From contig NZ_JSYZ01000017.1 in NCBI RefSeq assembly GCF_001293465.1, forward strand, positions 74,855 through 138,854: DNA of 64,000 bases. Reading direction: 5' to 3'. Within the stretch, counting starts at the first letter, position 1. The number at the start of each line of letters is the position of its first letter. This document shows positions 62,310 to 64,000 of the stretch, piece by piece. The position numbers were made by a program, and so were the translations under genes. The stretch is from Pseudomonas asplenii. Lineage in GTDB: Bacteria > Pseudomonadota > Gammaproteobacteria > Pseudomonadales > Pseudomonadaceae. A model generated the notes under the pieces. It had not been told where the DNA came from. It did not search any database and saw only the letters and a list, made by a program, of their open reading frames with translations.

Positions 62310-62463
62310 GCTGTTGTGCCCCGGTCATGAGTCAGGTTGTAAGCATGGTTGTGATATGTGTTAAGTGTGTATCGGATGTTTCCGGCAGAAAGGAAGGTAG
62401 CTTCCCAATGTTTCAGAATGCTCCCACAAATGGGGCTGGCGATTGAACGGTTTATGATTGCGC

Positions 62464-62486
62464 TCAGCCCATGAGCGCTGGGCTGC
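62464..62486 (-). terminator. Weak hairpin after the GntR gene
   Basis: CAGCCCA pairs with TGGGCTG after the GntR/FCD stop on the minus strand. No T run follows, so it may not separate the GntR gene from the synthase operon fully. Confidence 0.35.
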
Positions 62487-62492
62487 TCTTGC

Positions 62493-63167
62493 TCAGGACC
62501 ATTGCAAGGCTGCAAGCCGCTCCAGATAGGCCGTCAATTCCACCATCGCGGTGACCACATCGCCATTCTCCATGGCATTGACGATGGCTTCACGTATACG
62601 CCAATCCTCGGTTCTGGGTGGGTGCTGCATCAGTGCCAATCCGGTCAAAGGCACCAGTTCCTCAAGGAAATGTACCAGTGGCGTATTTCCGGCCATGCGT
62701 GCCAGTTCCAGGTGAAACTCCGTTCCCAGCCTGATGGCAGTTTTCTGCCGGTTGGATTCGCAGCTCTGGCGTTCCCGGGCGACCAGTCCTCGCAGCGATT
62801 CCAGCGCCAGATCAGTTACCGTTGCACAGACCCGTTCGATAGTGCTGTATTCAGCCATCCGCCGCGCCTGCAGGACCTGGCGTATCTGTTCGGCATCCGG
62901 TTGGGCGACGTGGGCCCGCTGATTCGGGCGGGCGTGGATGATCCGTTGGCGGGTCAGTCGCGTCACCACGCGACGTACCTCGCTGCGGCCGGCGGTGTAG
63001 GTGCGCATCAACAGCTCCTCGCTCAGCCCTGCGGCGAAGCGTCCTTCGAGAATGTCCTCGAAAACCCGCGTATAGAGGCCGTCGGCGCCCGGCAGTGCCT
63101 GCCGGGCATGAGGCCGCCGGCGCGCGCGGGCGGCGGGGAAGGGCAGAAGTGTCGCTACGCTGTTCAT
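62493..63167 (-). CDS. GntR-family regulator with FCD domain
   Basis: A 224-residue regulator: an unusual N-terminus (NSVATLLPFPAARARRRPHAR), then wHTH at about 25-90 (GLYTRVFEDILEGRFAAGLSEELLMRTYTAGRSEVRRVVTRL) and an FCD effector domain from about 95. Its recognition helix region is TAGRSEVRRVVTRL rather than the more usual SRTPVREAL. It lies 183 bases upstream of the alpha-oxoamine synthase operon and 25 bases downstream of a second GntR gene. Its target may lie outside the window. Confidence 0.82.
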   Translation of the reverse strand: MNSVATLLPFPAARARRRPHARQALPGADGLYTRVFEDILEGRFAAGLSEELLMRTYTAGRSEVRRVVTRLTRQRIIHARPNQRAHVAQPDAEQIRQVLQARRMAEYSTIERVCATVTDLALESLRGLVARERQSCESNRQKTAIRLGTEFHLELARMAGNTPLVHFLEELVPLTGLALMQHPPRTEDWRIREAIVNAMENGDVVTAMVELTAYLERLAALQWS

Positions 63168-63192
63168 GACCGGTCTCCCTTCGAGAGGTGGA

Positions 63193-63903
63193 TTACTGCT
63201 CGATACTGCCCGGATGGTCGTCCGGAATGGTGAGTTCGATGCCCATGCGCAAGCCTTCCTGAAGAATGTGCCGGCGCATTTGCGCACTGGCCAGGGCGCT
63301 GTTCTTGTTGCGGATGGCGCGGACCACGGCTTCGTTTTCCTGCAGGCGTTCGGCCAGGTGCTCCGGCGAGTTGCGCAGGACCTCGGCGCTCTGTTTGAGG
63401 GCGTTGCCGGTCTGTTGCACCACGTTCTGGAATATCGGGTTGGAGGTCAGGGCGAACAGCTCTTCGTGGAAGGCGATGTAGGCGTTCAGCCCGGCCTCGC
63501 TGTCGTTGGCCTCCAGGGCTTCGCGCATGTCCATCAGGGTCAGGCGCAACTGGCCGACTTCCTTGCTGCTGATCGATTGCGCCACCAGACCGACGATGAA
63601 CGGTTCCAGGGTGTAGCGCAGTTGCAGGATGTCCTCGAGGCTGGCCTCGGTCATTCCTTCGTGAGCCCGTACGGTTTCTGCAGCACTGTTCAGGACCAGC
63701 ACGCCCTTGCCGGGCATGGACCGCACCAGGCCAAGGGTCTCCAGAACGGTGACGGCTTCGCGCAGGCTCGGGCGGCTGATGCCCAGTTGTTCGGCCAGCT
63801 CACGCTGGCCCGGCAGCATCTCGCCCGAGCGCCACTGACCACGGGCCAGGGCGGCGCGGAGTTTTTCCACCACTGAATTGACGACGGTCGATGAGCTGAT
63901 CAC
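63193..63903 (-). CDS. FadR/GntR-family regulator with FCD domain
   Basis: A 236-residue regulator starting at GTG 63903. The wHTH (residues 5-72) has MLPGQRELAEQLGISRPSLREAVTVLETLGLV, the standard FadR form, and the FCD domain runs from about 85 to 225 (DILQLRYTLEPFIVGLVAQ; ALASAQMRRHI with the metal/ligand His). GGGAGAG lies before the start. It is probably co-transcribed with the following GntR gene and controls a catabolic operon to the right of the window. Confidence 0.87.
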   Translation of the reverse strand: MISSSTVVNSVVEKLRAALARGQWRSGEMLPGQRELAEQLGISRPSLREAVTVLETLGLVRSMPGKGVLVLNSAAETVRAHEGMTEASLEDILQLRYTLEPFIVGLVAQSISSKEVGQLRLTLMDMREALEANDSEAGLNAYIAFHEELFALTSNPIFQNVVQQTGNALKQSAEVLRNSPEHLAERLQENEAVVRAIRNKNSALASAQMRRHILQEGLRMGIELTIPDDHPGSIEQ

Positions 63904-64000
63904 GGTGCTCTCCCAGGTGAAGCGGTCAGGTCACGACCCGCAGGCAGCGCCGAGGCGGGCCCTGCCGGGTCGGTACAGGTGCCCTTGCGTGGGCATATCG
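63904..64000. other. Window edge, unassigned
   Basis: The last 97 bases show no supported gene. One minus-strand frame is open from the edge to a TGA at 63926-63928 (24 codons) and could be the end of a gene beyond the window, but nothing identifies it. Confidence 0.3.

Noticed and set aside
63926..64000. C-terminal fragment of a gene at the right edge
   Set aside because: Only 24 codons are open and no motif supports it.

Overview
The window is about 64 kb of GC-rich chromosomal DNA from a Pseudomonas, most likely of the P. fluorescens group. Evidence is the gene content (pcaQHG, quiC with a catabolic aroQ/aroE pair, cioAB, katB-ankB, radA, a MapZ-like PilZ protein, cstA-ybdD), several clusters whose order I recall from P. 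aeruginosa, and many Pseudomonas-type REP hairpins. Genes sit on both strands in short operons. I see no rRNA, tRNA, CRISPR array, complete insertion sequence or prophage.

Layout. 1-14.9 kb: housekeeping genes (rluE 3' end, two small envelope genes, fieF, hrpB, exonucleases), a GlxA-type regulator divergent from two SDR genes, and a secreted MRJP/Yellow-family protein. 14.9-16.9 kb: a small accessory patch with a ParE/RelE toxin and its antitoxin, a heptamer tandem repeat, a long structured leader and a Bro-N gene, closed by a REP doublet. 16.9-26.7 kb: an Lrp regulator divergent from a YedA-like exporter, rhlE, a TIGR03862 flavoprotein, an HDAC-like amidohydrolase, an acetyltransferase, tesB, a HAD phosphatase, a secreted hydrolase and a YpfJ-like zinc peptidase.

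26.8-40 kb is an aromatic and hydroaromatic catabolism region. A transporter (29378-30712), a QsuD-type NAD-linked quinate/shikimate dehydrogenase, AroQ and QuiC would carry quinate or shikimate to protocatechuate. PcaHG then cleaves the ring under PcaQ control. I see a PcaQ operator overlapping the pcaQ stop codon, a shared TetR-type operator before both quiC and aroQ, and A-rich Hfq/Crc-type motifs at pcaH, aroQ, quiC and cstA. A hipB gene with a decayed hipA is inserted in the middle. A GntR-MFS-amidohydrolase cassette of unknown substrate follows.

40-59.9 kb: trmA with an NCS2 permease, an MFS efflux gene, the cyanide-insensitive oxidase cioAB plus a DUF2474 peptide behind a perfect ANR box, rlmG, an orphan LuxR-type regulator in an AT-rich island, then a block resembling PA4615-PA4604 (fpr, mscL, katB, ankB, radA, hypothetical, mapZ, cstA, ybdD, CobW GTPase).

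59.9-62.3 kb is the best candidate for an undescribed system: a two-gene operon of lower GC encoding a divergent alpha-oxoamine synthase (CqsA/BioF/KBL superfamily) and an MFS exporter. It looks inserted between the CobW gene and a pair of GntR/FCD regulators. It has the parts expected of a small aminoketone metabolite or signal pathway, but the product cannot be read from sequence.
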